Origin: Mycobacterium neglectum
GTDB lineage: Bacteria > Actinomycetota > Actinomycetes > Mycobacteriales > Mycobacteriaceae
Assembly (NCBI RefSeq): GCF_002591975.1
Contig: NZ_NVQE01000043.1
Location: 1-49,189 of the forward strand
Reading direction: 5' to 3'
Length of the DNA stretch: 49,189 nt
The position numbers and the translations under genes were made by a program. The notes beneath the pieces were generated by a model. It was not told where the DNA came from. It saw only the letters and a program-made list of their open reading frames with translations, and did not search any database. Of the stretch, positions 6,556-14,608 are shown one piece after another (positions within the stretch are counted from its first letter, which is position 1; the number at the start of each line of letters is the position of its first letter).

Positions 6556-8709
6556 CTAACGTCCTGCTCCGACGAGCTGGCCTGCGACGAGCTGTGCGTA
6601 ATGACCGTCTGCGGCCATCAGGTCGCGATGGCGGCCGACCTCGACGACCCGGCCTTGGTCCATCACGACGATGCAGTCGGCGTCGACGACCGTCGCGAGC
6701 CGATGGGCGACCAGCACGACGGTGCAGCCGAGCCGGGCGATGTTGGCATGCACCTTCGCCTCGGTGACGGTGTCCAGATTGCTGGTGGCCTCGTCGAGCA
6801 GCAGGAGCCGTGGCTGGGTCGCCAGCGCGCGGGCCAGGGCCAGCCGCTGGCGTTGGCCACCGGAGAGCGAGGCGCCCGCGTCGACCAGCGGGGTGTCCCA
6901 ACCCATCGGCATCGCGTGGATGTCCTCGGCGATGCCGGCCTGCTCGGCGGCCTCCTCCAGGCGCTCCAGCGGAAGGCTCGGGTCGCCGAGACTGAGGTTG
7001 TCGCGAATCGACAGGCCGAAGATGTACGGATCCTGGGTGACCACCCCGATCTGCGATCGCACGCTGCGGGGAAGCATTGCCGCCAAATCGATCCCGTCGA
7101 GCACGACCCGACCCGCTTCGGGTGCGTACAGACCCAGCAGCAGCCGGCCCAGCGTGGACTTCCCCGAGCCGGAGCGCCCGACGACGGCCAGCACCTGCCC
7201 GGGGCGCACGTCGAGGTCGACGCCATCGATGGCCGGGGGGCCGTGCGGCGTGTAGCGGAAGGTGAGTCCCTCGGCGCGCAGCGCTCCGGTGAGCGCAGGA
7301 GCGTGCTGCAGGTCGCGCCCGGCGGTTTCGGTAGGGGTGTTGAACACGTCGTCCAGGCGGGCCATGTAGCTGCCGAGGAGTTGGATCTGCAGGACGGTTC
7401 CGACGAGCACGCCAAGCGGTTCCAGGAACGCGGTGGACAGTGCGGCCAACGCGAGCATGGTGCCCAGCGAGAGCTGCCCGCTGCCGACGAGGTAGGCCCC
7501 GAACAACAGCACCGCGATCGGCGAGAGCAGGGACAGTCCGTGCAGCGCGGTCTCGACGGCGGCCGAGAGACGCCCGCGACGCAACGAGACGTTCAGCTCG
7601 GCCACGAACAAGTTCGTCCAGTGCGATACCGCCCGCCGTTCGGCGCCGGCGGCCTTCAAAGTTTCGACCGCAGAGAACATCTCGTAGGCGTAGGACTGCG
7701 AGCGGGCCTCGGTGGCCAGTGCCTCGCCCATCAGATGCTGGTTGCGTCGCCGCGCCGACAACAGGACGACGACCTGGGCGGCACCGAGGATCACCACAAG
7801 GAATCCCAGCTGCGGCGACAGGATGAAGATCAACACGAGATAGGTGGTGGCCAGGACGCCGTCCAGCAGCGCGGCAATCGTTCCGCTGGTCAGGATCTCG
7901 CGGACCGTCGCATTGCTGCGCAGCCGCATCATCAGGTCCCCCGACGAGCGTTTGAGGAAGAACGCGTACGGCAGGTCCACCAGGTGTTCGAGGAAGCCCA
8001 GCGTCATCTCGACGTCGAGCCGGCTGCGCAACCGCAGCAGCAGGTGGGCCCGCAGGAACGTGGCGAGCGCCGAATAGCAGATCAGTGCGGCCATCACCGC
8101 GGCGACAACCCACAGCAGGCGGTCGTCGCCGGCTGGCACGATCTGATCCACGATGACGCCGGTGAGGATCGGCACCGCCAGCGCCATCAGGCGCACCACC
8201 ACCGAGGTGGCCAGCACCTTGCCGATTCCACTCGAGCGGGTCATCAGTCGTCGCGCATGGTGCAGCGCACCCGGCGCCCGTCGTCCGCCGGTGCTGAACG
8301 TGTCGCCGGGCTCGAGCATGATCGCGACCCCGCTGTACAGATCGCTGACGGCCTGCCACGAAACCCGATAGCTGCCGGCGGCGGGATCGACGATCGTGAC
8401 TCCTCGCCGCGACGTCGAATCCAGGACAACGAAATGTGCTGCTCCCCAATGCAATACGGTTCCCCGAGGCAACATCTGCAGATCGTCGAGTTCGGTGGCC
8501 ACCCCGCGGGCACGAAGGCCGTATGTGGTGGCGGCTTCAGCCAGCCGCAGCGCATCGACGCCGTCGCGGCCGGTGCCGGTGGCCGCGTGCATCTCCGAAA
8601 GCGACACATGGCGGCCGTGATAGGCGAGCGCCATGCACATCGCGGCGGCGCCGCAATCGGCCATCTCGGCCTGCGCGATATAGGGGATTGCGCGCCGTCG
8701 CCAGCTCAC
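6556..8709 (-). CDS. Peptidase-containing ABC exporter (C39 bacteriocin-type)
   Basis: 717-residue fused exporter. The N-terminal C39 cysteine peptidase (1-135) has Gln13 (oxyanion), Cys19 in QAEMADCG, His92 (AAHFVVLD) and Asp108 (VDPAAGSY), all needed to cut leaders after Gly-Gly. A six-helix membrane domain follows (about 165-445), then an ATPase with Walker A GRSGSGKST (511-519), Q-loop Gln559, signature LSGGQ (615-619), Walker B with Asp639-Glu640 and switch His669. It should remove the leader of the two neighbouring precursors and export the core. GTG start at 8709 overlaps the upstream stop (GTGA), so it is translationally coupled to the adaptor gene. Confidence 0.93.
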   Translation of the reverse strand: MSWRRRAIPYIAQAEMADCGAAAMCMALAYHGRHVSLSEMHAATGTGRDGVDALRLAEAATTYGLRARGVATELDDLQMLPRGTVLHWGAAHFVVLDSTSRRGVTIVDPAAGSYRVSWQAVSDLYSGVAIMLEPGDTFSTGGRRAPGALHHARRLMTRSSGIGKVLATSVVVRLMALAVPILTGVIVDQIVPAGDDRLLWVVAAVMAALICYSALATFLRAHLLLRLRSRLDVEMTLGFLEHLVDLPYAFFLKRSSGDLMMRLRSNATVREILTSGTIAALLDGVLATTYLVLIFILSPQLGFLVVILGAAQVVVLLSARRRNQHLMGEALATEARSQSYAYEMFSAVETLKAAGAERRAVSHWTNLFVAELNVSLRRGRLSAAVETALHGLSLLSPIAVLLFGAYLVGSGQLSLGTMLALAALSTAFLEPLGVLVGTVLQIQLLGSYMARLDDVFNTPTETAGRDLQHAPALTGALRAEGLTFRYTPHGPPAIDGVDLDVRPGQVLAVVGRSGSGKSTLGRLLLGLYAPEAGRVVLDGIDLAAMLPRSVRSQIGVVTQDPYIFGLSIRDNLSLGDPSLPLERLEEAAEQAGIAEDIHAMPMGWDTPLVDAGASLSGGQRQRLALARALATQPRLLLLDEATSNLDTVTEAKVHANIARLGCTVVLVAHRLATVVDADCIVVMDQGRVVEVGRHRDLMAADGHYAQLVAGQLVGAGR

Positions 8710-9161
8710 CAGAACCTCGGGAGGAACACGTCGATCAGCCGTTGGCGTTCGGCGGGGACCACAAGCTCACCGGCGGTTGCCGGGGTGGGCTCCTGCAATC
8801 GGGCGGTTACCTCGGTCGCGGTGACGTCGACGACAACCGCGTCGACTGGTAGCCCGAACGCATGGCGGAACTGCACCGCGGCGCCGGGGGAGGGCGGCGG
8901 CGGTGGCCCCGCGGCGCGGTCCGCGGTCAGGGTCGTGCCCTGGACGATTGCCGGCAGTGTCGCGGTCTGTTCGACGGTGACCGTGCCGACGGTGACAGCG
9001 CCCGCCATCAACAGCACGATCAGCGCGGCCAGTCCCGCATCAAGCCATCGGGGGTTCTTGATCAACTCACCGGGGCGGGCTCCCGCCGTCTGACGGTCCC
9101 GCCAGCTCGCGCGAAACACGGACTCATACCGGACTTCACCGTCGGTCACATTCTCGTTCAC
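8706..9161 (-). CDS. Small membrane-anchored adaptor (mini-HlyD-like) of the RiPP exporter
   Basis: 151 residues. A cytoplasmic N-terminus ends in NPRWLDAGL, a single membrane helix spans about 42-63, and the outer part has a proline stretch (GPPPPPSPGAA, about 84-94) followed by a beta-rich segment ending FLPRFW. HlyD/LcnD adaptors of such exporters are usually about 400 residues or more with long coiled coils; this one lacks them. I recognise the role mainly from position: first gene of the exporter operon, under P3 and overlapping the ABC gene by 4 bp. GTG at 9161 has GGGGAG 5 nt upstream. Confidence 0.65.
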   Translation of the reverse strand: MNENVTDGEVRYESVFRASWRDRQTAGARPGELIKNPRWLDAGLAALIVLLMAGAVTVGTVTVEQTATLPAIVQGTTLTADRAAGPPPPPSPGAAVQFRHAFGLPVDAVVVDVTATEVTARLQEPTPATAGELVVPAERQRLIDVFLPRFW

Positions 9162-9201
9162 ATCGACTCCCCAAAGTGTGGCGCCTTGTTGGCATCACTG
9201 G

Positions 9202-9236
9202 TACGAGGAGCGAGCGCGGCGAACGGTGACACTTTT
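9202..9236 (-). promoter_or_regulatory. Promoter-like element P3 (shared bipartite motif)
   Basis: AAAAGTGTCACC (from 9236) and CTCGTA (9207-9202) on the minus strand, with the same 17-nt spacer as P1 and P2 although the flanks and spacer are otherwise different. This makes P3 the strongest evidence that the boxes are functional rather than copied along. Predicted 5' UTR to the GTG at 9161 is about 34 nt. The rest of 9162-9304 holds only the divergent dnaX upstream region. Confidence 0.72.
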
Positions 9237-9304
9237 CCCCGCAGAATTGCCGATTTGGTTACACGGCCCGCGGCGGCGTCACCGGGCCTCGGTAGCCTCT
9301 GACC

Positions 9305-11200
9305 GTGGCGCTCTACCGCAAGTACCGACCCGCGACATTCGCCGACGTGGTTGGCCAGGAGCACGTCACAGAACCCCTGTCCACAGCGTTGACGGCCGGC
9401 CGGATCAACCATGCGTACCTGTTCTCCGGGCCACGAGGATGCGGTAAGACGTCGTCGGCACGGATCCTGGCCCGCTCGCTGAACTGTGCGCAGGGGCCGA
9501 CGGCCACACCGTGCGGGGTGTGTGACTCATGTGTGGCGCTGGCGCCCAGCGGGGGCGGCAGCGTCGATGTCACCGAACTCGACGCCGCCAGTCACGGCGG
9601 TGTGGACGACACCCGCGAGCTGCGCGACCGCGCGTTCTACGCCCCGGCTCAGTCGCGGTACCGCATCTTCATCATCGACGAAGCGCACATGGTCACCACG
9701 GCGGGCTTCAACGCCCTGCTGAAGATCGTCGAGGAGCCGCCGGAGCATCTGATCTTCGTGTTCGCCACCACCGAGCCGGAGAAGGTGCTGCCGACCATTC
9801 GCTCGCGCACGCATCACTACCCGTTCCGGTTGTTGGCGCCGCGGACCATGCGCTCACTTCTCGAGCGCATTTGCGCGCAGGAGAACGTGACGGTCGACGA
9901 CGCGGTGTACCCGCTCGTCATCCGCGCCGGCGGCGGATCGCCGCGAGACACGCTGTCGGTGCTCGACCAGTTGTTGGCCGGTGCGGACGGCAATCAGGTG
10001 AGCTACCCGCGGGCGCTGTCGCTGCTGGGCGCCACCGATGTGGCGCTGATCGACGATGCGATCGACGCGCTCGCGGCTGGGGACGCCGCGGCGCTCTTCG
10101 GAGCCGTCGAGGGGGTGATCGACGCCGGCCACGACCCGCGGCGGTTCGCCACCGATCTGCTGGAGCGTTTTCGCGATCTGATTGTGCTGCAGTCGGTTCC
10201 CGACGCGGTCGCCCGCGGCGTGGTGGACGGTCCCGAGGACGTGCTGGATCGGATGCGCGATCAGTCGGCGCGGGTCGGCTCCGCAACGCTGACCCGCTAC
10301 GCCGAGGTGGTGCACGCGGGGCTGGGCGAGATGCGCGGTGCCACCGCACCTCGACTGCTGCTCGAAGTCGTGTGCGCGCGACTGCTGCTGCCGTCGGCCC
10401 ACGACACCGAGTCGGCGTTGTTGCAGCGCGTCGAGCGCATCGAGACCCGGTTGGACATGTCGATCCCTGCGGGCGAGCAGTCCGGCGCCCCGAAGCAGTA
10501 CAGCCGTAGGAGCAAAACCGATCCGCAGGAATCCCAAGCGCCTGCCGAGCCGACGTCCGCACCGGAGTTGAAGCCGGCACTCGAGCCGACGGTGGTGGTC
10601 GAGCCGAGGCCCATGCCCGAGCCCACGCCGGCGCCGTCGGCCCCCGAGGCCCCGTCGGCCACGGAGCCCGAGGCGTCCCCTCCGGCGGTGCGGCAGCCGG
10701 CCGATCCCGTCGTCGCGGCGCCCGCGCCCGCAGCAGTCACGGGCGAGCCGAATGCCGCAGCGGTACGCGGCATGTGGACGACGGTGCGCGAGAAGGTCCG
10801 TCAGCGCAGCCGCACCACCGAGGTGATGCTGGCGGGCGCCATCGTTCGCGCCGTCGACGGCGACACCCTGGTGCTCAGCCACGAGTCTGCGCCGCTGGCC
10901 AAGCGGCTCACCGAGCAGCGCAACGCCGACGTCATCCGCGAGGCGCTCAAGGATGCGTTGGGTGTCGACTGGAAGATCCGGTGCGAGACCGGCCCGGCGG
11001 GCCCCCCGCCTGCCCCTGAACCCGATGAGCCGGTGGCGGCTTTTGCGCCACCGCAGAGCGACCGCGACGATGAGGAGAGCATGCTGGCCGAAGCCGGCGG
11101 CGACACCTCCGAGACACCGCGTCGGGACCCGGAGGAAGTTGCGCTGGAGCTACTTCAGAACGAGCTCGGCGCCCGTCGCATCGACGGCGAACAGGCCTAG
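9305..11200 (+). CDS. dnaX: DNA polymerase III subunits gamma/tau (clamp loader)
   Basis: 631-residue AAA+ clamp-loader subunit. Walker A GPRGCGKTS (Lys48), a four-cysteine zinc module (Cys61, Cys70, Cys73, Cys76), the DEAH box at 125-128 and SRTHHYPF sensor segment are all present. After about residue 395 comes a Pro/Glu/Ala-rich linker and then a C-terminal domain (about 470-560) expected to contact the polymerase. It loads the beta sliding clamp at the replisome. I see no slippery heptamer typical of the E. coli frameshift to gamma. GTG start at 9305 gives the canonical N-terminus ALYRKYRP. Divergent from the RiPP exporter. Confidence 0.95.
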   Translation: MALYRKYRPATFADVVGQEHVTEPLSTALTAGRINHAYLFSGPRGCGKTSSARILARSLNCAQGPTATPCGVCDSCVALAPSGGGSVDVTELDAASHGGVDDTRELRDRAFYAPAQSRYRIFIIDEAHMVTTAGFNALLKIVEEPPEHLIFVFATTEPEKVLPTIRSRTHHYPFRLLAPRTMRSLLERICAQENVTVDDAVYPLVIRAGGGSPRDTLSVLDQLLAGADGNQVSYPRALSLLGATDVALIDDAIDALAAGDAAALFGAVEGVIDAGHDPRRFATDLLERFRDLIVLQSVPDAVARGVVDGPEDVLDRMRDQSARVGSATLTRYAEVVHAGLGEMRGATAPRLLLEVVCARLLLPSAHDTESALLQRVERIETRLDMSIPAGEQSGAPKQYSRRSKTDPQESQAPAEPTSAPELKPALEPTVVVEPRPMPEPTPAPSAPEAPSATEPEASPPAVRQPADPVVAAPAPAAVTGEPNAAAVRGMWTTVREKVRQRSRTTEVMLAGAIVRAVDGDTLVLSHESAPLAKRLTEQRNADVIREALKDALGVDWKIRCETGPAGPPPAPEPDEPVAAFAPPQSDRDDEESMLAEAGGDTSETPRRDPEEVALELLQNELGARRIDGEQA

Positions 11201-12510
11201 GGCGTCCACCACGGGCGTAGCGGGAGGCCGCCGTCGTTGCCGCGCGCGTCGAGCTTGACGGCCAGAACCTGGTGCAGCTGAATGATGTTCGTCTCGAAGC
11301 CCACCCGTGAGCCGGCCATGTACAGCCCCCACACCTTCGCGGTGGGCAGCCCGACCTCTTCGACGGCCTCGTCCCAGTGCTCGACGAGGTTGCGGCACCA
11401 GTCGCGCAGCGTCAGCGCGTAATGGTGGCGCAGGTTCTCCTCGTGCACCACCTCGAGGCCGACGTTCTGTGCCTCGGTGATGATGCGGCCGGAGCCGGTG
11501 AGCTCACCGTCGGGGAAGACGTAGCGGTCGATGAATCCGCCTGCGCTCGCCTCGGTTCGGTTGTCATGGCGGGTGATGCAGTGGTTGAGCAACAGCGCGC
11601 CCACCCGCATCTTCGACTGAAGGAACCGGAAATACGCCGGATAGTTCTGGACGCCGATGTGTTCGGTCAGCCCGATCGAGGAGACGGCGTCGAACCCGGA
11701 TTCACGGATGTCGCGGTAGTCGCCGTGGCGCACCTCGGCCAGGTCGGACAGTCCTTGCTCGGCGATGGCATTGGCCGCCCACTCGGCCTGCTCTTTGGAG
11801 AGCGTGACACCGATCGCCTTCACTCCGTGCCGAGCGGCGTAGCGGACCATGCCGCCCCAGCCGCAGCCGACGTCGAGCAGTCGGTCGCCGGGAGACAGCC
11901 GCAGCTTCTCGAACACCAGCCGGTACTTGTTCTCCTGCGCCTCTTCCAGCGTGGCGTCGGCATCGGGATAGCACGCGCACGTGTAGGTCATCGACGGACC
12001 GAGTACCCACTCGTAGAACTTGTTCGAGACATCGTAGTGGTGATGAATGGCCTCGGCGTCGCGAGTCTTGCTGTGGCGCATCCCCTCCATGACGCGGCGC
12101 CAGCGCGGCAGCGCCTCCTGGGGCGGCGGGGCGATCGGCTTCAAATGCTCGACGCCGATTGTGCGCACGATGTTGGCCAGCACGCGCGGGGGCGGAAGCT
12201 TGAACTCGAGCTTGTCGGCCAACGCCATGAGCAGCTCGTAGGGGTCGGCAGGATGCACGCCGAGCGGACGGATATCGCCCGACACGTAGGCCCGCGCCAG
12301 CCCCAGTTCACCGGGAGCCGTTGCGAGATAGGTGGTGCCGCGGGGGGTCAGCAGGTCGAGGCCGAGTTCAGCGTCCTCGGGTCCGGCGGTACTGCCGTCG
12401 TACGCCGTGAACTTCAGCGGGATCTGACCCGAAGCGAAGATCTCCAAGACCTTTGCCAGGGTGAGTTTTCCGGCTGGCGCGTTTGTCGAATGTTCCTTGA
12501 ACGTAGTCAT
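11197..12510 (-). CDS. Cyclopropane-fatty-acyl-phospholipid synthase family methyltransferase
   Basis: 437-residue SAM-dependent enzyme of the CFA/mycolic acid cyclopropane synthase superfamily. It shows HHHYDVSNKFYEWVLG (156-171), the SAM motif LLDVGCGWGGM (211-221), and LLNHCITRH near the bicarbonate/active site region. It acts on a cis double bond of phospholipid acyl chains at the membrane. It overlaps the upstream FAD oxidase gene by 4 bp (ATGA). The same two-enzyme arrangement (methyltransferase plus flavin oxidoreductase) makes 10-methyl branched, tuberculostearic-type acids (BfaB/BfaA, TmsB/TmsA), so that product is plausible; plain cyclopropanation is the alternative. Confidence 0.85.
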   Translation of the reverse strand: MTTFKEHSTNAPAGKLTLAKVLEIFASGQIPLKFTAYDGSTAGPEDAELGLDLLTPRGTTYLATAPGELGLARAYVSGDIRPLGVHPADPYELLMALADKLEFKLPPPRVLANIVRTIGVEHLKPIAPPPQEALPRWRRVMEGMRHSKTRDAEAIHHHYDVSNKFYEWVLGPSMTYTCACYPDADATLEEAQENKYRLVFEKLRLSPGDRLLDVGCGWGGMVRYAARHGVKAIGVTLSKEQAEWAANAIAEQGLSDLAEVRHGDYRDIRESGFDAVSSIGLTEHIGVQNYPAYFRFLQSKMRVGALLLNHCITRHDNRTEASAGGFIDRYVFPDGELTGSGRIITEAQNVGLEVVHEENLRHHYALTLRDWCRNLVEHWDEAVEEVGLPTAKVWGLYMAGSRVGFETNIIQLHQVLAVKLDARGNDGGLPLRPWWTP

Positions 12511-13907
12511 CGTCTTTGCACCGCCTTTGCATACAGGTCGAGGAGTCTCGAGTCGGGGTCGTAGGTCTTTTTGACGGTCTTGTAGGTCTCTCCACCATAG
12601 AGTTCGTCGAACTCCTCGGGGCTGTAGTACGCATCGGAATACAGCGATTTGTGACCTTCGAGTTCGCTGACCTTGCTTTCGATCAACTTGTTCGTGTGGC
12701 CCTGTTCTTGAGGGAAGCCGGGGCCAACGGGCACCGACGACCAGAAGCCTATGTTGACGTACGTGCGGTGGGCCCCGATGGGGTACAGCGGCCAGGTGGC
12801 ATCCTCGCGGAGACGCAACGGACACAACCAGATCGGCTCGATGGGCACGTTGGCCAGGAACCACGACACAAATTCCGCCGCCCGTCCGATCGGCACCTCG
12901 ATGTCCTGTACGACCCGCTCCAACGGCGGCCTGCCGTTGCGCTTCTCGATCCGGTCGGCGATGTTGAACCGCTGGTCGTACCCGATCAACTTCCAGTAGA
13001 AGGCGCTTCGCCGGTAACGCCGCGGCCAGAACCGGCGGATCCGCGGATCCTGCGCGCCGAACGCCCGTGAGCACCAGAACCAATCGGTGTCCCACCGCCA
13101 CAGGTAGTCGTGGATCGTCAGCCGGTCATGCTTCTCGGCGCCGTTGTCGCCGGCATGCTGGATAGAGCGGTAGTAGATCTGCTGGCCGGTGTAGTCGCTG
13201 ACCGGACCCGGTGTCGCAGTCTGGAATCCCAGCGTCAGGTAGCTCTCGTCGGCCGAGAACACCACGCCGTCGAGGTAGTCGACGGGCGAACCGTCATGGT
13301 CGCCGGTTTCAATGATGCGGTCCATCGTCGCGAAAAGATCTGCCAGCGCGTTGAACCGTAGGTGGCGAATCGCGACGAACGGTTTCACCGGCTCCAGCTC
13401 GATCTTTATCCGAACCGAATATCCAAGCGTGCCATAGGAATTGGGGAAGGCATGAAAAAGGTCGGAGTGCTCGCTGGGCGAGGCTGTCACTACCTCACCG
13501 GCGCCGGTGAGGATGTCCATCTCCAGCACCGATTCGTGCGGCAGGCCGTTGCGGAACGACGTCGACTCGATGCCGAGTCCGGTGACCGCGCCGCCAAGGG
13601 TGATCGTCTTGAGCTGAGGCACCACCAGCGGCGCCAGGCCGTAGGGGAGGGTGGCCGCGACCAGGTCTTCGTAGGTGCACATGCCGGCGACATCGGCGGT
13701 GCGGTTCTCGGGGTCGACGGCAATGACCCCGGCCAGGCCCGACACGTCCAGGCCCTTGCCGGACGTCTTCGCGCGGGCTCGAAAGAGGTTCGACGTGGGC
13801 TTTGCCAGTCGGACCGTGGCGTTCGGGGGGATCGCCCGATAGCTAGCGAGGAGCCGCCCGACTCCGGCGGAGTGAGCAGTACGTGCGTCGGTCTCGACCA
13901 TTGACAC
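12507..13907 (-). CDS. FAD-linked oxidoreductase, DHCR24/DWF1-like
   Basis: 466 residues with an N-terminal FAD_binding_4 domain (PxTVRLAKPTSN then SGLAGVIAVDPENRTADVAG, TITLGGAVTGLGIES at about 100-115). The C-terminal half has the tryptophan-rich sequence seen in sterol delta-24 reductase-like proteins. It probably reduces a methylene intermediate made by the coupled methyltransferase, using reduced flavin (inference from the gene pair). The start may be GTG 13907 or ATG 13901; neither has a clear Shine-Dalgarno, and TAGCGTATAT just upstream could be a -10 of a nearly leaderless transcript. Divergent from the SRPBCC gene. Confidence 0.8.
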   Translation of the reverse strand: MSMVETDARTAHSAGVGRLLASYRAIPPNATVRLAKPTSNLFRARAKTSGKGLDVSGLAGVIAVDPENRTADVAGMCTYEDLVAATLPYGLAPLVVPQLKTITLGGAVTGLGIESTSFRNGLPHESVLEMDILTGAGEVVTASPSEHSDLFHAFPNSYGTLGYSVRIKIELEPVKPFVAIRHLRFNALADLFATMDRIIETGDHDGSPVDYLDGVVFSADESYLTLGFQTATPGPVSDYTGQQIYYRSIQHAGDNGAEKHDRLTIHDYLWRWDTDWFWCSRAFGAQDPRIRRFWPRRYRRSAFYWKLIGYDQRFNIADRIEKRNGRPPLERVVQDIEVPIGRAAEFVSWFLANVPIEPIWLCPLRLREDATWPLYPIGAHRTYVNIGFWSSVPVGPGFPQEQGHTNKLIESKVSELEGHKSLYSDAYYSPEEFDELYGGETYKTVKKTYDPDSRLLDLYAKAVQRR

Positions 13908-13997
13908 GGATATACGCTAGTCCGCGGCCGCAAGCGATGCGACCGCACCGACCACTAGAGCACTTCGATACCACCCCCGACCAAGGAGTTTGCACCG

Positions 13998-14438
13998 ATG
14001 GGACAGGTCAGCGCGTCCAGCACCGTCGAGATCGCCGCCGCGCCGGAGACCGTGTTGGCGGCAGTCGCCGACTATGCGACCGTGCGCCCGAAGATCCTCT
14101 CGCCGCATTACAGCGAGTACCAGGTGCTCGAGGGCGGTCAGGGCGCAGGCACCGTGGCATCGTGGAAGCTGCAGGCCACCAAGTCGCGGGTGCGTGAGGT
14201 GAAGGCCGGCGTCGACGTGGCTGGTCATACGGTGATCGAGAAGGACGCCAACTCGACGATGATCACGAACTGGACGGTCTCCCCGGCAGGGGAGGGCTCG
14301 TCGGTGACGGTCAAGACGTCGTGGAAGGGCGCAGGCGGCATCGGCGGTTTCTTCGAGAAGACGTTCGCGCCGCTGGGTCTGCGCAAGATTCAGGCTGAGG
14401 TGCTGCAGAACCTCAAGAAGCAGGTGGAGGGCCGCTAG
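13998..14438 (+). CDS. SRPBCC (START-like) family protein
   Basis: 146 residues with the helix-grip fold pattern of the polyketide cyclase/dehydrase group: an N-terminal strand ASSTVEIAA with PETVLAAVADYATVRP, central beta strands, and a long C-terminal helix ending LQNLKKQVEGR. Members bind hydrophobic ligands; the ligand is unknown. The ATG at 13998 is preceded by AAGGAG. It corresponds by position to Rv3718c. Transcribed convergently towards the amidase gene. Confidence 0.8.
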   Translation: MGQVSASSTVEIAAAPETVLAAVADYATVRPKILSPHYSEYQVLEGGQGAGTVASWKLQATKSRVREVKAGVDVAGHTVIEKDANSTMITNWTVSPAGEGSSVTVKTSWKGAGGIGGFFEKTFAPLGLRKIQAEVLQNLKKQVEGR

Positions 14439-14476
14439 CTGGTCTGGGGCGCGCCCCTGAGGAATGTGCCTGACGC

Positions 14477-14565
14477 GGTCCTACGGTCGAGATTGACGTC
14501 AGGGCTGTGATCAGCTGGCAGTGCCTATTTCCAACGACCGTGGTGTCAATCTCGACCGTAGGACC
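14477..14565. repeat. 21-bp perfect inverted repeat between convergent genes
   Basis: The arms at 14477-14497 and 14545-14565 are exact reverse complements (each beginning or ending with GGTCCTACGGTCG or its complement), separated by 47 bp. It lies between the convergent SRPBCC and amidase genes. The loop is long for an intrinsic terminator, so a palindromic intergenic repeat is as likely. No other copy was noticed in the window. Confidence 0.75.
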
Positions 14566-14578
14566 GTAACGAGGCAGT

Positions 14579-14608
14579 GTCTCCCGCTGTCTCCCGCTGT
14601 CTCCCGCT
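14579..14608. repeat. Three tandem copies of a 10-bp unit
   Basis: TGTCTCCCGC is repeated three times without change and runs into the stop codon of the minus-strand amidase gene. It is a short tandem repeat likely to vary in copy number between strains. It does not encode anything visible. Confidence 0.8.

Noticed and set aside
3482..8449. A single 1655-codon minus-strand open frame spanning LanB and the region upstream
   Set aside because: Bases 6548-8449 encode the ABC exporter in another frame with all catalytic motifs. The upstream part of the long frame is low-complexity Arg/Gly/Pro sequence, and LanB has a good ATG and Shine-Dalgarno at 6547.
3218..9093. Long plus-strand open frames opposite LanB and the exporter (3218-4966, 5132-6388, 6514-9093)
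   Set aside because: They are antisense shadows of GC-rich coding sequence, with His/Gln/Arg/Val-rich composition and no recognisable domains.
14579..14608. Tandem decamer considered as a CRISPR array
   Set aside because: Units are 10 bp with no spacers and there are no cas genes in the window.
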